44,952 nt of DNA from Streptococcus sp. HMSC034E03 (GTDB lineage Bacteria > Bacillota > Bacilli > Lactobacillales > Streptococcaceae). This document shows, piece after piece, positions 17,567-27,868 of this stretch (position 1 is the stretch's first letter; each line of letters opens with the position of its first letter). Below the pieces are notes generated by a model. It was not told the origin of the DNA. It made no database searches and was given only the letters and a program-made list of their open reading frames with translations. Position numbers and translations under genes: made by a program. The DNA is taken from contig NZ_KV804982.1 of NCBI RefSeq assembly GCF_001811505.1, forward strand, positions 20,758-65,709, written 5' to 3'.

Positions 17567-18427
17567 TTATTTTACTTTTCTTGCCAACATGGTCGCAAAG
17601 CGTAGTTGGATACGATTTCCGTTTTCATCACGACGGTGCAAATGACCAGGATTTTCATTATACTTCACTAACTCCCAGTCCTGGTAGTAATTTGCTAATT
17701 CCCCCTCTTTAAAGGTAAAGGGAAAATTAACTGAACATGGATAATCTTCCGTATCCATGGCACAAACAATCAAATTGTAGCCACCGATAGAGGTTTGTTC
17801 CTGCATGTTTCGGATAATAGCAGGAATACGTTCTGCTTGTAAAAACATGAGCACAACCGTTGATACGATAAAATCATAAGTTTGTCCAATGCTAGCTGAA
17901 TTGATATCGTAGAGACCTACAGGCATTTCTAAATCTTCTTGCTCTACGATACTTTGCAACATTTCAAGGGATAGCTCATTTTGATCTACAGCTGTGACAT
18001 CAAATCCATGTTGAGCGAGAAAGAGGGCGTTTCTTCCTTGACCACATCCTAGGTCAAGTGCCTTACATGGCTTCACCGTCTGCATAGCTTCTAAAACCTC
18101 CGAATGAACTGGATTGCTATTGTATTTCTTTGGGAAATAATCCTCTGGTTTACAATAAAATTCCAGATACCATTCTACATCATCTGTGGCAGCTTCCACT
18201 CTGTGCCAAGCTTGAGGTTGCGCCATAGGATTATCGGCACCTGCTTCAAAGAGGTGCTCAGCTATAACTTCCCCCTCCTCAGTCAATTCAATAAACTTAA
18301 GAGCCCCTTTTAATACGGTAATCTTGCCCCAGGTTCCGACCTTAGTATTGTGTTTTCTTTGAACAGCTTCTGGCATGGTGTCTTTATTCCAGACAGGCAT
18401 GCGTTTATAGGCAACTAGTTTTTCCAT
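17567..18427 (-). CDS. tehB: TehB-type SAM-dependent methyltransferase with N-terminal cupin-like domain
   Basis: A 286-residue two-domain protein. The first about 90 residues (MPVWNKDTMPEAVQ, KITVLKGALKF, AWHRVEAATDDVEWYLEFYC) form the DUF1971 cupin-like domain; the rest is a class I methyltransferase with motif I ALDLGCGQGRNALFLA and the acidic VTAVDQNE. TehB gives resistance to tellurite and other soft oxyanions by methylation; the natural substrate in streptococci is unsettled. It follows smpB by 14 nt at the end of a long minus-strand run and is followed by a terminator. Confidence 0.88.
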   Translation of the reverse strand: MEKLVAYKRMPVWNKDTMPEAVQRKHNTKVGTWGKITVLKGALKFIELTEEGEVIAEHLFEAGADNPMAQPQAWHRVEAATDDVEWYLEFYCKPEDYFPKKYNSNPVHSEVLEAMQTVKPCKALDLGCGQGRNALFLAQHGFDVTAVDQNELSLEMLQSIVEQEDLEMPVGLYDINSASIGQTYDFIVSTVVLMFLQAERIPAIIRNMQEQTSIGGYNLIVCAMDTEDYPCSVNFPFTFKEGELANYYQDWELVKYNENPGHLHRRDENGNRIQLRFATMLARKVK

Positions 18428-18441
18428 TTACTTCACTCTTT

Positions 18442-18909
18442 CTATCGATGGTTAACTGCTTTCATAACACGCGCGATATCACGATCTTGCTCGCGTCGTT
18501 TAATCGACTCCCGTTTATCGTAATCGTGTTTCCCTTTTGCAAGTCCTAAGAGTAACTTGGCATAGCCATCTTTGATATAGACTTTTAGAGGAACCAGCGT
18601 CATCCCTGTTCCCTTTGTTTCTTGCTCTAACTTCTGGATTTGCTTTTTATGAAGGAGAAGTTTACGACGACGTTCTGGTTCCTGATTCCAGATATTCCCT
18701 TCTTCATAAGGAGCGATATGGACATTACTCAGCCAGACTTCCCCATTTTTCACTTGGGCAAACCCATCTTTCAGATTGATGCGGGCTGCTCGAACACTCT
18801 TGATCTCAGTTCCTGTCAGGACCATTCCTGCTTCTAGCGTATCTACGATTGTATAATCGTGGTGCGCTTTTTTATTTTGCGCGACGACCTTTCCCTCGCC
18901 CTTTGCCAT
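18442..18909 (-). CDS. smpB: SsrA-binding protein SmpB
   Basis: A 155-residue protein that binds tmRNA and delivers it to stalled ribosomes. Family motifs include [22 protein letters not shown] sequence (here [20 protein letters not shown]), [21 protein letters not shown] and the C-terminal [19 protein letters not shown] tail. Its start overlaps the 3' end of rnr by 38 bp in another frame. RNase R degrades the defective mRNA freed by tmRNA-SmpB, so the coupling is functional as well as physical. Confidence 0.97.
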   Translation of the reverse strand: MAKGEGKVVAQNKKAHHDYTIVDTLEAGMVLTGTEIKSVRAARINLKDGFAQVKNGEVWLSNVHIAPYEEGNIWNQEPERRRKLLLHKKQIQKLEQETKGTGMTLVPLKVYIKDGYAKLLLGLAKGKHDYDKRESIKRREQDRDIARVMKAVNHR

Positions 18910-21214
18910 GCTTGGCTCCTTTCTTTGCTACTTCCTTGTAAAAAGGTTTCTTGCTCTTTTTCTTCTTGTCTTTTGGAGAATGCTTGCGCTTATCACCTAA
19001 GCGACCAGATTTTCTCTTGTCTTCTTTCTTATCTGAACGACGCCCTCTATCCTTACGGTCAGAGCCTTTCAAACTTTTTTCAATGACATCAAATTCACTT
19101 GGAATAAAGGAGAAATCAATCTCACCAGTCATCTTATCAGCTCTTTCAACGCGAATACGGATCTGCTGTCCCACTCGGAAGGTAATACCAGATTTCTCCC
19201 CACGAAGGGTTAAATCGCGTTCATTAAAATGGTAAAACTCAGGTAGATTGGTAATGTGAATCAATCCCTCAACTGTATTTGGTAATTCAACAAAAAGACC
19301 AAATTTAACAATACTTGAAACAACTGCATCGTACTCTTCACCAACATACTCTTCCATGTATTCAGCTTTTTTCATAGCTTCGACTTCACGCTCGGCCTCG
19401 ATGGCACGGCGCTCACGGTTTGAAGATTGAGTCGCAATCTCTGGAATCACTTGTTCAAAATGCTCCGCTACTTCTTTAGAACGCCCATAGTCACGAATCA
19501 TACGGTGAACAAGGAGGTCAGGATAACGACGAATTGGGCTGGTAAAGTGAGTGTAGTAGTCTGCAGCTAATCCATAGTGACCGTGATTATGCTCAGAATA
19601 ACGAGCCTGCTGCATAGAGCGCAGAAGCATCATGGACAATACATCCGCATATGGCTCTCCTTCAACAGCACGCATGATATCTTGGAGGGCTTCCTGACTT
19701 ATCTCACTGGCAGTCCCATAGATTCGTAATCCAAAACTTGAAGCGTAATCAATAAACTTCTGAACTTTCTCAGCCTTAGGTTCCTCGTGAATCCGATAGA
19801 TAAAAGGTAGGTCCAGCTTACTAAAGTGCTCGGCAACTGTTTCGTTGGCAATCAGCATAAAGGACTCAATCATACGTTCTGCAGTCCCACGATGACGAAG
19901 GACAATATCAACTGGCTTACCTTTTTTATCTACTAAAATCTTAGCTTCATTGGTATCAAAATTAAGAGCTCCACGCTTAATCCGCATACTTTCCAAAGTC
20001 TCATGGAGCTTAGCCATTAACTCGATACTAGGAACGATTTTCTTATAGTCTTGTCTCTTCTTCTCATCACCTGCTAGGATATCATTGACATCGCTATAGG
20101 TCATACGAAAACTGGTCTTGATAACTGTTTGTGTAATGGTGTAGTTGACTACACGACCATGTTTATCAATCTCCATAATGGCAGACTGGGTCAGGCGATC
20201 AACTTGGGGATTGAGAGAGCAGACTCCATTTGACAGTCGTTCTGGAAGCATTGGAACTACACGATCTGTCACATAGACAGAAGTCGCACGATTAAGGGCT
20301 TCCTTATCAAGAGCAGAACCTTCCTTTACATAATAAGAAACATCCGCGATATGAACTCCAAGTTCAAAATTTCCATTCTTCAAGGGCTTGATGTGAACTG
20401 CGTCGTCCAAGTCCTTAGCATCTGCTCCATCTATGGTAAATGTAATTTCATCTCTCAGGTCCAGACGGCCTTCCAGGTCTTTTTGGGATGGAGCATCAGG
20501 TACACTTTCCGCTTCTTTAAGAACAGCCTCTGGAAATTCTGAGACAATATCCATAGACTCTAGGACTTCAAGAACATCAATCCCTGCATCTGTTGAATGT
20601 CCCACAACATCTAAAACACTCGCCACAAAGAAATCGTGTTTCTTACTTGGGTACTTATCGATAAAGACCTTGAGAACTTCTGTGCCTTCCAATTGAATAG
20701 CTGGTTTTTTAACGTAGATCGGTTGACTAATTTTTTGATTTTTTGAACGGATATAGCCCGCATACTTGGGCTTTTCCTCATCAAGAACGATTTGCCCAAC
20801 AACTGTCGTTAGACTGTGCTCTAGGATGTCGATAATCTTTGCTTCTGCGGCGGTTCCTTTGTTACGGTCAGCAACTTTCTTAATGACAACTTCAACAGTA
20901 TCGCCATCAATGGCATAGTTAACATCACTTTTCCCAACAAAAAGATCGTCTTCTTCGCCTTCAAGACTTACAAAACCAAAGCCATTTTTATGGGCATGAA
21001 AAGTTCCTTTAAGAGTAATCTCGTGTTTCTTCTTTTGGTTCAAGGTGAGACTACCATCTTCTTCAAAGCGAATTTGGTGCTTTCTCTCCATCAGTGAAAG
21101 AGTTTTGATTAACTCACGGAAGTCCTTGGAACCATCCTTTCCAAGAACTTGAGCCAAGTCATTGACTGTGACTCGCCCCTTCTCTTGTAAATATTCTTTT
21201 ATTTTATCTTTCAT
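18872..21214 (-). CDS. rnr: Ribonuclease R
   Basis: A 780-residue 3'-5' exoribonuclease. The order is an N-terminal winged-helix region ([18 protein letters not shown]), cold-shock domains ([16 protein letters not shown]), the RNB catalytic domain with the Asp cluster in [15 protein letters not shown] (about residues 260-275), an S1 domain ([19 protein letters not shown]) and a Lys/Arg-rich tail. It handles structured RNA and trans-translation substrates. It follows secG by 98 nt and overlaps smpB by 38 bp. Confidence 0.96.
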   Translation of the reverse strand: MKDKIKEYLQEKGRVTVNDLAQVLGKDGSKDFRELIKTLSLMERKHQIRFEEDGSLTLNQKKKHEITLKGTFHAHKNGFGFVSLEGEEDDLFVGKSDVNYAIDGDTVEVVIKKVADRNKGTAAEAKIIDILEHSLTTVVGQIVLDEEKPKYAGYIRSKNQKISQPIYVKKPAIQLEGTEVLKVFIDKYPSKKHDFFVASVLDVVGHSTDAGIDVLEVLESMDIVSEFPEAVLKEAESVPDAPSQKDLEGRLDLRDEITFTIDGADAKDLDDAVHIKPLKNGNFELGVHIADVSYYVKEGSALDKEALNRATSVYVTDRVVPMLPERLSNGVCSLNPQVDRLTQSAIMEIDKHGRVVNYTITQTVIKTSFRMTYSDVNDILAGDEKKRQDYKKIVPSIELMAKLHETLESMRIKRGALNFDTNEAKILVDKKGKPVDIVLRHRGTAERMIESFMLIANETVAEHFSKLDLPFIYRIHEEPKAEKVQKFIDYASSFGLRIYGTASEISQEALQDIMRAVEGEPYADVLSMMLLRSMQQARYSEHNHGHYGLAADYYTHFTSPIRRYPDLLVHRMIRDYGRSKEVAEHFEQVIPEIATQSSNRERRAIEAEREVEAMKKAEYMEEYVGEEYDAVVSSIVKFGLFVELPNTVEGLIHITNLPEFYHFNERDLTLRGEKSGITFRVGQQIRIRVERADKMTGEIDFSFIPSEFDVIEKSLKGSDRKDRGRRSDKKEDKRKSGRLGDKRKHSPKDKKKKSKKPFYKEVAKKGAKHGKGRGKGRRAK

Positions 21215-21312
21215 GTTTACTTTCTAGATTTATAATATTTTCTTTTTGGTGTAAAACCTTATTTCTTTTAAAAATAAAAATAGGCAAAGACCTAGTCCCG
21301 CCCATTATTTTC

Positions 21313-21546
21313 TTATCTACTTGATAATACCGTCAATGCTAAGGCAATGGCTAGCCAGAAAAAGACTAAAATTCCTGTCAAACGTTGCATCACAGCTTCA
21401 AAACCGCGCGCTTTGCTACGTTCAAACAAATCACCTGCACTGGCATCAAATACATTGCTAGATTGGTTTTTAGTTGGTTGCATGAAAATTGCAATCACAA
21501 TCACAACAGATAATACTAATAGAATGGTTAATAATAGGTTATACAT
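21313..21546 (-). CDS. secG: Preprotein translocase subunit SecG
   Basis: A 77-residue membrane protein with two hydrophobic helices (residues about 3-22 and 53-74) joined by a loop with the family pattern MQPTKNQSSNVFDASAGDLF. It is the auxiliary SecYEG subunit. It begins with an AAGGAG site 7 nt upstream and stands between rpmG and rnr, the usual order in the Mitis group. Confidence 0.93.
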   Translation of the reverse strand: MYNLLLTILLVLSVVIVIAIFMQPTKNQSSNVFDASAGDLFERSKARGFEAVMQRLTGILVFFWLAIALALTVLSSR

Positions 21547-21585
21547 ATCAAACTCCTTAAAATCCCTATTATTCTACCATAATTT

Positions 21586-21735
21586 CTACTTAGATTCAAG
21601 ATGTAGAGTCACTTTTCTTTCTTTAGGGCAATACTTTAAGACCTCAATCTTGTCTGGATGGGTTTTGGAGTTCTTACTGGTTAGATAATTGATGCTGCCA
21701 CAAGAGGAGCATTTGAGATTGATTTTTACTCGCAC
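21586..21735 (-). CDS. rpmG: 50S ribosomal protein L33, GTG start
   Basis: A 49-residue protein reading (M)[19 protein letters not shown] and ending VTLHLESK, a clear bL33. The start is GTG at 21735-21733, whose first G is also the last base of the upstream pmrA stop (TAGTG), with GAAGGAAA just before it. Zinc-type L33 has two CxxC pairs; here C9 and C12 remain but the second pair is reduced to one Cys (YCPKE), so zinc binding is likely weakened or altered. Confidence 0.93.
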
Positions 21736-22934
21736 TAGATTTCCTTCACTTTTAATAATGTTTTAAATTGGATAAGGTTAAATAAACAACTGAGAGCTAC
21801 ACAAAGAGCTGTTGCATAAAATACTGAGTGATAGCCAAATTGTCCCGCTACTGCTGATCCTGCTAAGGGACCTATCACTCCTCCTAGATAAAAGAAGACT
21901 TGATTAAAGGCAAATACCCTTGAAATGCCAACTTTAGGAGTCATTTTACTTAGGAGAGCATTGACACCAGGGATCAGAGCTCCTGTCCCCAGACCAAATA
22001 GAAAACGATAGAAGCCTAATTGGAATGGGCTAGTCGCATTTGCACATAATAGATATATGAAAACTGAATATACCTGAGCTACGACAAGGAGTCGATGATT
22101 CCCCACTTTATCACCTAGTTTCCCCATGACTCCTGCACTCATCATACTTGAAAATCCCATGCTGGATACAATCAAACCAGAGACAAAGAGGAGATTCTCT
22201 TTCTGTCCCAGATCTCGTACATACAGGGCAAGGATAGGACCGATAGATTGGGCAGCAAATTGAATCACAAAGCTAGTTAGAAATAAATTTATCAGGAGAA
22301 AAGGATATTTAACAGAAGCAAAGAGCTCTTTTGTAGGGAGTGCTTTTTCTTTCGGCACAGGTTGAAAGTCCTCTTTGATAAAAAGAATGGTTAAGATAGC
22401 TGCCAAAAACAAGAAACCGCCAACCAATAAAAAGACATTCCGAATGCCAAAAATTTCGGCAATGAAACCACCGACAAAGGGACCAGTCAAAGTTCCAGCG
22501 ACAACACCAGTTGATAAAGTCCCTAGAGCGTATCCCGACCTATCTTTGGGGACTTGACTTGCAATTAAAGCTGTCGCATTGGGTACAAATCCTGTAAAAA
22601 CACCATTAAGAAAGCGTAAGAACAAGAGCCAGAAAACGTTTGGAACAAAGGCCAGACCACCCATAGTAATAGTCATGGCTAGCCCTGCACGAATCATCAT
22701 GGGTTTTCGACCATACTTGTCTGCTAAGATACCCCAAATTGGTGATACAACGGCTGCAGAAATGGCTGAGACTGATATAGCTAACCCTGAATAAAAGGCA
22801 ACTTGATCTCCTTCAATTCCTAACTGTTCGACAAAAATAGGCATGAAAGGAACAACGAGAGAAATGCTGGCTCCTGTTAAAAAGCAACCAAACCAAGCAA
22901 TACGAAGATTATCCTTCCAACTAATCTTTTGCAT
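21735..22934 (-). CDS. pmrA: Multidrug efflux transporter PmrA (MFS)
   Basis: A 399-residue, 12-helix major-facilitator exporter. Motif A is [17 protein letters not shown] (about residues 68-84) and the drug:H+ antiporter motif C region is [15 protein letters not shown] take the ATG at 22934 as the start because GAAGGAGG lies 8 nt upstream and the length then equals pneumococcal PmrA as remembered, which is linked to fluoroquinolone and dye efflux. It overlaps the end of coaE by 14 bp and rpmG by 1 bp. Confidence 0.9.
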
Positions 22935-23526
22935 GGGCATCGCCTCCTTCAAGCAAGGTCACTACTTGACTCAAAAGCTGCTCTCGACTGTCATTATTGT
23001 CTAATATATAAGTAGCAAATTTCTTCTTTTCTTCTAAAGGCCACTGTGAAGCTAAACGAGTTTCAGCTGACTCTTTGGATAACTGATCACGGTTCATTAA
23101 GCGATCTAGTTGGGTATCTCGGCTTACATAAACTAGCCAAGTTTCATCAAACCAAGGAGCATAGTCCTGCTCAAAAAGCAGGGGAATATCCATGAAAAAT
23201 ACATTCTCAGTCTGAGCTAGCTTGTCTCTCAAAGAGCCCAATTCTTCACGGATGATTTGTCCTTGAGTTTCTTTAGACCATTCTCTCTCATCAGAGTTAG
23301 AAAAGATCAGACTGGCAAGTAATGGTCGATTCAATTCCCCATCTTCTAGAAGGACTTTTTCACCGAAATGCTCTACTAAAATCTGAAAAAGTCGTCCACC
23401 AGGTTTTTGAAGTTGGTGAACAAGAGCATCCGCATCTACCACTTCAAACCCTTTTTGTCTTAGAAAATTTGTGACGGTGGACTTCCCGGATGCAATACCA
23501 CCAGTGATTCCAATAATTTTTCCCAT
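22921..23526 (-). CDS. coaE: Dephospho-CoA kinase
   Basis: A 201-residue kinase for the last step of coenzyme A synthesis. [20 protein letters not shown] holds the P-loop (residues 8-17), and DADALVHQLQKPGG follows. The longer upstream open frame is not used: the ATG at 23526 overlaps the mutM stop (TGATG) and has AGGAGAAAG 3-9 nt before it, inside the mutM 3' end. Confidence 0.95.
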   Translation of the reverse strand: MGKIIGITGGIASGKSTVTNFLRQKGFEVVDADALVHQLQKPGGRLFQILVEHFGEKVLLEDGELNRPLLASLIFSNSDEREWSKETQGQIIREELGSLRDKLAQTENVFFMDIPLLFEQDYAPWFDETWLVYVSRDTQLDRLMNRDQLSKESAETRLASQWPLEEKKKFATYILDNNDSREQLLSQVVTLLEGGDAHAKD

Positions 23527-24350
23527 CACTTTCTCCTTTGACATTTTGGGCAAAAATGGGTTCCACGACCACCGAGTTGAATCTTTTCGATCATGGATCC
23601 ACAACGTGAACAAGCTTGTCCAGCTTTATCATAGACCTGATGAAAGTCCTGCATGGTCCCATCTTCGCCAAATGCATTGGTATAGGTGCGAATGGTTGAA
23701 CCGCCTTTTTCAACAGCCTGTCCCAAAACAGCAATGGTCTGGTCATGAATGGCTGTCGCTTCTGCTACTGTCAAAGTTTGGGAAGCTCTAGCTGGATGAA
23801 CCTGAGCCCGCCAGAGGACCTCATCCACATAGATATTGCCAAGTCCAGCCACCAAGGTCTGGTCTAGGAGATGGGATTTGATAGGCTTTTTAGATTTGGC
23901 TAGGGCAGCTTGGAAGGTCTGCAAATCAAAGTCCTTCTCTCTTGGTTCGGGGCCTAATTTTTTAGAAACAAAGTAGGCTTCCAATAGGTCGGGTGCCAGC
24001 AGTTCCATCGTGCCAAACTTGCGTACATCCTCATAAACAAGCGTGCCTCCATCTTTAAACCGAATGAAAACATGGGCATGCTTACGTTCAGGAACCTGGT
24101 CTGGATAGTAAAAATACTTGCCTTCCATTCGCAGATGGGAAATCAAGACCTTGTCTGTCAGGTAAAAAAGTAGATATTTTCCACGACGTCCCATTGACTC
24201 AACAATCTGACCAGGCACTTCCTTTTGAAACTCGTCCAAATCTGTCTTGATCATCTTAGGATAAGCAATCTCTATATTAGAAATCTTCTTTCCCAAAATC
24301 AATTTTTCTAAGCCACGACGAACCGTTTCAACCTCAGGTAATTCAGGCAT
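23526..24350 (-). CDS. mutM: Formamidopyrimidine-DNA glycosylase
   Basis: A 274-residue base-excision repair enzyme that removes oxidised guanine. The mature N-terminus [15 protein letters not shown] supplies the catalytic proline and Glu, so the true start is ATG 24350 (AGGAGG 5 nt upstream), not the longer open frame. The zinc finger C-terminus reads [20 protein letters not shown] and CPKCQRRK. In pneumococci mutM directly follows era; here the inserted cassette separates them, leaving mutM with its own ribosome-binding site but uncertain transcription. Confidence 0.95.
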   Translation of the reverse strand: MPELPEVETVRRGLEKLILGKKISNIEIAYPKMIKTDLDEFQKEVPGQIVESMGRRGKYLLFYLTDKVLISHLRMEGKYFYYPDQVPERKHAHVFIRFKDGGTLVYEDVRKFGTMELLAPDLLEAYFVSKKLGPEPREKDFDLQTFQAALAKSKKPIKSHLLDQTLVAGLGNIYVDEVLWRAQVHPARASQTLTVAEATAIHDQTIAVLGQAVEKGGSTIRTYTNAFGEDGTMQDFHQVYDKAGQACSRCGSMIEKIQLGGRGTHFCPKCQRRK

Positions 24351-24389
24351 AAGGCCTCCTTCTGTAAAAACAAGAAGCAGGCATGAGCC

Positions 24390-24418
24390 CACCTCTACTT
24401 AGTATTCTTTTTTATTAT
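24390..24418. repeat. Direct repeat, right border of the inserted cassette (copy of era 3' end)
   Basis: Positions 24390-24410 are identical for 21 bases to 29407-29427, and the match continues for 8 more bases with 2 mismatches. The 29407 copy contains the stop and last codons of era. The 24390 copy overlaps the end of the methyltransferase gene and would, in a genome lacking the cassette, be the junction of era with mutM. Confidence 0.85.
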
Positions 24419-25944
24419 TCTATTAACAGTTGTCTTACTTTCTTTGCTATTATTGAGGCTAATAAAGGAGGGACTGCATTACCTACTTGTTGATATTGAG
24501 AATCTTTTGTTCCATAAAATACAAAACTATCTGGAAAAGATTGTAATCTTGCAGCTTCTCTAACACTTATTGATCTATCCAAGTTGGGATGAACCCACAT
24601 TGATTTTCTAACATTCACAACTGTTCCTGAGACACTATTATAATCTAATCTTTGATAGATAGTATTTTGTGTCCTACCAGAATTAGTATATGTAGATTTT
24701 AGTTCAGCTGGCAAATCATGAAAATTTTGTCCTTGTTTAAGATTTTTAAAACGTTTTAAAGCAATCTCACTCGTTTCCGTAACTATGTGATTGTATATTA
24801 AATTGCTGTTTGCAATTCTCTTTAAATAATCATTCTGTCTAGAAATAGATAAATTTTTATATTTTGGAGGGGAATCCGCAATGTTTGTAGTTACTGGAAC
24901 GTCTTCCAAATCTTTAATAGCATCTCCAATAGTATAGCTTTTGCTAGTACAATCCGTAAAATCAAGCTTTGTATCTTGACCAAAATATTTTTTGTTTTTA
25001 CCTATTAGAAAGAAACGTCTTCTATTTTGTGGAATTCCATAATCACTAGCATTTAAAATAAAACTTTGTAGAAAAAAATCTTCCAAAACAACCTGTTCCA
25101 TATATTCTCTAACAGTATAACTTTTTAATATGAATATATTATGACTTTCTTTAAATGAATATACAATATTATTTTCATAAAGTGATTTTAAAAATTTTAT
25201 TGACTTATCTAAATCTATATATTTTTTTATGAGTATATCATTTTCTTCTGATATCAGTTGATTAGAAATGGACTCTTCTATAGCGACTTTATAGTCAAAA
25301 AACTCATCATGAAATTGTTGCTTTAAAATTAAAGATTCGATTTTAGAAAGATTCTTCTTGAAATAAGATTCTTTAGCATCTTCATTTTTTTTACATAATA
25401 TTTTTAATATTCTTGCTAGATCTTCCTGAATCAAATAAGTAAATATTCTAGAATCTATACAATCATTTAATATAAATGTTTTTAAAAATTTATTATTTTC
25501 TTCAAATAATGATAGTTTAAACTCCTTATCAGTTGTTTTAATATTAAAATTCTTTTCATCTTCCTTGGTCATAAAGAACAAATGACTATCCGATAGAATG
25601 GAGCTAACATTTTCTAACACAAAAACTTTTGGAGAAATTTCTTTTACTACTCTAAAATACTCCTTAACTAACAAATTATTATTATTAATAAATTCCGATT
25701 TATTTCTATTTGCATTTGAAAAACCTTGACAAGGTGGTCCACCTATAACAACATCAATATCTTTATCACTAAAATGTAAATCAATAATATTATCAAAAAT
25801 TTCTACTTCATTCGAGTGATTCTTTTTATAGGTTTCCTTTGCCCATTTATTATTTTCTACTGCTTTTTTTATCACAAACCCTGCTTGTTCGAACCCCAAA
25901 CTTAACCCACCAGCTCCTGCAAATAAATCAATTACTTTATACAT
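24415..25944 (-). CDS. C5-cytosine DNA methyltransferase
   Basis: A 509-residue Dcm/HpaII-type methyltransferase. Motif I DLFAGAGGLSLGF (residues 6-18), motif IV GGPPCQGFS with catalytic Cys72, motif VI ENV (111-113), motif VIII QNRRRFFLIG, and near the C-terminus REAARLQSFPD (IX) and QQVGNAVPP (X) are all intact. About 150 extra residues separate motifs VI and VIII, which is longer than in compact enzymes. Its ATG is 3 nt after the 258-codon unknown gene. It probably marks self DNA for the accompanying genes. The recognition site cannot be read from sequence. AT-rich codon use sets it apart from mutM and era. Confidence 0.93.
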   Translation of the reverse strand: MYKVIDLFAGAGGLSLGFEQAGFVIKKAVENNKWAKETYKKNHSNEVEIFDNIIDLHFSDKDIDVVIGGPPCQGFSNANRNKSEFINNNNLLVKEYFRVVKEISPKVFVLENVSSILSDSHLFFMTKEDEKNFNIKTTDKEFKLSLFEENNKFLKTFILNDCIDSRIFTYLIQEDLARILKILCKKNEDAKESYFKKNLSKIESLILKQQFHDEFFDYKVAIEESISNQLISEENDILIKKYIDLDKSIKFLKSLYENNIVYSFKESHNIFILKSYTVREYMEQVVLEDFFLQSFILNASDYGIPQNRRRFFLIGKNKKYFGQDTKLDFTDCTSKSYTIGDAIKDLEDVPVTTNIADSPPKYKNLSISRQNDYLKRIANSNLIYNHIVTETSEIALKRFKNLKQGQNFHDLPAELKSTYTNSGRTQNTIYQRLDYNSVSGTVVNVRKSMWVHPNLDRSISVREAARLQSFPDSFVFYGTKDSQYQQVGNAVPPLLASIIAKKVRQLLIE

Positions 25945-25947
25945 TTA

Positions 25948-26721
25948 TTATGTCTTAAATCCTTTACTATCCAAAAATTTTAGAATCTTTTTGTGTAGCT
26001 TGTATTTTTTATCATGTTCATCATGCTTATATAATTCACAATCAGGAAAGTTCTTATCGATTAAAAATAAAGTCACACCATAATACGGTTTGTTATCTAT
26101 AAAATGTATGTGAGGGAATTTAGAATGTTCCTTTGCATCTTTGAAATCAAACCTTTTTATGTCATTGTTAAATTCTTGTTCCAAAAAACGACCAATCTTT
26201 TTTGCATTTTCAAAATAAGATTTAATATATAGATTCTTGAAATTAATCAAATCTGTTTTTTGAATAATATGCTGATTATGTTTTATTGAAGAAAAACTCC
26301 CATTATCTAATGATAAAATTAATTGATTTGAAGATAATTGATTGAGTTTCAATTCTAAATCGTCCTTATCACTAATATCCTTTACAAAATTATATAAGTC
26401 ACTATCTACATTTCCTGAATATTTTTTATATTGTTGTATACTAACAATCAGATGTTCTATATAAGTTTTATCTGGATTACTAGAATTTATTGTTTCGTAT
26501 ATAGTATAGAGGTTTTTATCTTCTAACCATAAATTATACAAAAAAGACATGTCCAAATTTATAATTTTATTTCTATCAAATTCAACAGCACCTATTATAT
26601 TTGAAAAAGTTCGTATGGTGTTAAAAAAAACGGATTCATTCGTATATGTAATTTGAGAACTTTTATTAAAAGCAATCTCATATAATAAAGTGATTTTATT
26701 ATAATCATTCGTCATCATCAT
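25948..26721 (-). CDS. Uncharacterised cassette protein, candidate effector
   Basis: I do not recognise this 257-residue protein. It is Lys/Asn/Ile-rich and soluble, with no signal or membrane segment. The most distinctive part is near the C-terminus: FPHIHFIDNKPYYGVTLFLI, a His-x-His followed by aromatic and beta-strand-like residues, then a Lys/His-rich tail. The start lies in a run of GTG ATG ATG ATG (26724-26713) that overlaps the last codons of the ATPase gene; I use the first ATG. With only a weak ribosome-binding site it is probably translated by coupling. Its place between an ATPase and a methyltransferase makes a restriction or effector role plausible, but no nuclease motif is certain. 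Confidence 0.75.
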   Translation of the reverse strand: MMMTNDYNKITLLYEIAFNKSSQITYTNESVFFNTIRTFSNIIGAVEFDRNKIINLDMSFLYNLWLEDKNLYTIYETINSSNPDKTYIEHLIVSIQQYKKYSGNVDSDLYNFVKDISDKDDLELKLNQLSSNQLILSLDNGSFSSIKHNQHIIQKTDLINFKNLYIKSYFENAKKIGRFLEQEFNNDIKRFDFKDAKEHSKFPHIHFIDNKPYYGVTLFLIDKNFPDCELYKHDEHDKKYKLHKKILKFLDSKGFKT

Positions 26722-27868
26722 CACCTAATAATTCTTCGAATTCTTTCTTTAATAGTGCGAACTCTTCATCAGACAACGTGTCTTCTTCTTCTGCTTCTTG
26801 GTGATCAAATGTTAAATCATCTTCAACATTAAGCAACATTTTTCTTAAATCCTTGCTAAACTGATCAAAAAGTTCTTCTTGCATATTTTCGATAGTTCCG
26901 AATTTTCCCATTTCAATATTAATAGAAGTTGTATTCCCATCTTCTTGATAGAAAAAGTAGACTTTCTTACTATCATCAGTTGGATTTTGAGATTTTGTAA
27001 CACGTACTGCATTAAAAAAATGATCGCTATGCGTTTCTATAATGATTTGTCTATTGTGCTTAGACAACCAAAAGTAAAATTCAGCCAGTTCATTCTGTGC
27101 TTTTGGATGTAAATGCAGTTCTGGATTTTCAACAATAATAATATCACCTTCTTTTGATAATAAAGAAATAATCAATTGCTCAAGTATATACGAAACACCT
27201 GTACCTACATGCTGAGGACGATACTTAATAGAATATTCAAATTCTTTATTGAAAAGAACTCTGATAACATTAGTATCAACTATGTGTTCTACCTCAAAAA
27301 TATAACCCGTTAATTTTTTTAACCAATAATTTACAATAGATTCATAGATAGGTTTTTCATTAAACGGCAATAAATCTTCATAATATTTTTCACTAAACTT
27401 TTTATCTTTATTTTCTAAAAAATAGTCAAAAGTGTAACTGCCATTTTTACCGATTTTCTGATTATGTTCTATATTTTTAGGATAAGTATCCATAACCGAT
27501 GCTCTATTTGCACTAATGTAAAACACATCTTTCTCATAAAAAAAACTTGTGGTTGATCTCTCTCTACTACCTACTTGTTCTTCAGCAGAAACACTACATT
27601 CCAATGCAGTACCATCTTCCATATACAGAGAGATTTTAGTGGACTCACCTTTACCTACTCCTTCATTTATTATATTTATAGGAGTTCCTAGTGAGATTGC
27701 TTTACCATTTAGAATATCGTTTTCATTTCGTTGAGACATTACAAGCAAAGATTGAATAAGTGAAGATTTACCACTAGAATTTGTTCCAGTAATAAGATTA
27801 AAATTTGTAAAATTTAATTTCATGTCTCTAATTGACTTAAAATTTTTTATTTCCACTCTATCTATCAT
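26705..27868 (-). CDS. OLD-like AAA ATPase of the cassette
   Basis: A 387-residue ABC/SMC-type ATPase (AAA_15/DUF3696-like): MIDRVEIKNFKSIRDMKLNF, Walker A GTNSSGKSS (28-36), Walker B IIIVENPELHLHPKAQ (243-258) and the following IETHSDHFFNAVR. Unlike classical OLD nucleases no TOPRIM domain follows; the C-terminus is a short, very acidic tail ending GDDDDE. Such ATPases act as sensors or regulators in several anti-phage systems. It overlaps the DUF262 gene by 11 bp and the unknown gene by 17 bp, so the three are made together. Confidence 0.85.
   Translation of the reverse strand: MIDRVEIKNFKSIRDMKLNFTNFNLITGTNSSGKSSLIQSLLVMSQRNENDILNGKAISLGTPINIINEGVGKGESTKISLYMEDGTALECSVSAEEQVGSRERSTTSFFYEKDVFYISANRASVMDTYPKNIEHNQKIGKNGSYTFDYFLENKDKKFSEKYYEDLLPFNEKPIYESIVNYWLKKLTGYIFEVEHIVDTNVIRVLFNKEFEYSIKYRPQHVGTGVSYILEQLIISLLSKEGDIIIVENPELHLHPKAQNELAEFYFWLSKHNRQIIIETHSDHFFNAVRVTKSQNPTDDSKKVYFFYQEDGNTTSINIEMGKFGTIENMQEELFDQFSKDLRKMLLNVEDDLTFDHQEAEEEDTLSDEEFALLKKEFEELLGDDDDE

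Noticed and set aside
24351..24392. Longer mutM start adding 14 residues
   Set aside because: MutM needs Pro2 exposed as the catalytic N-terminus, so the start must be the ATG before PELPEVE.
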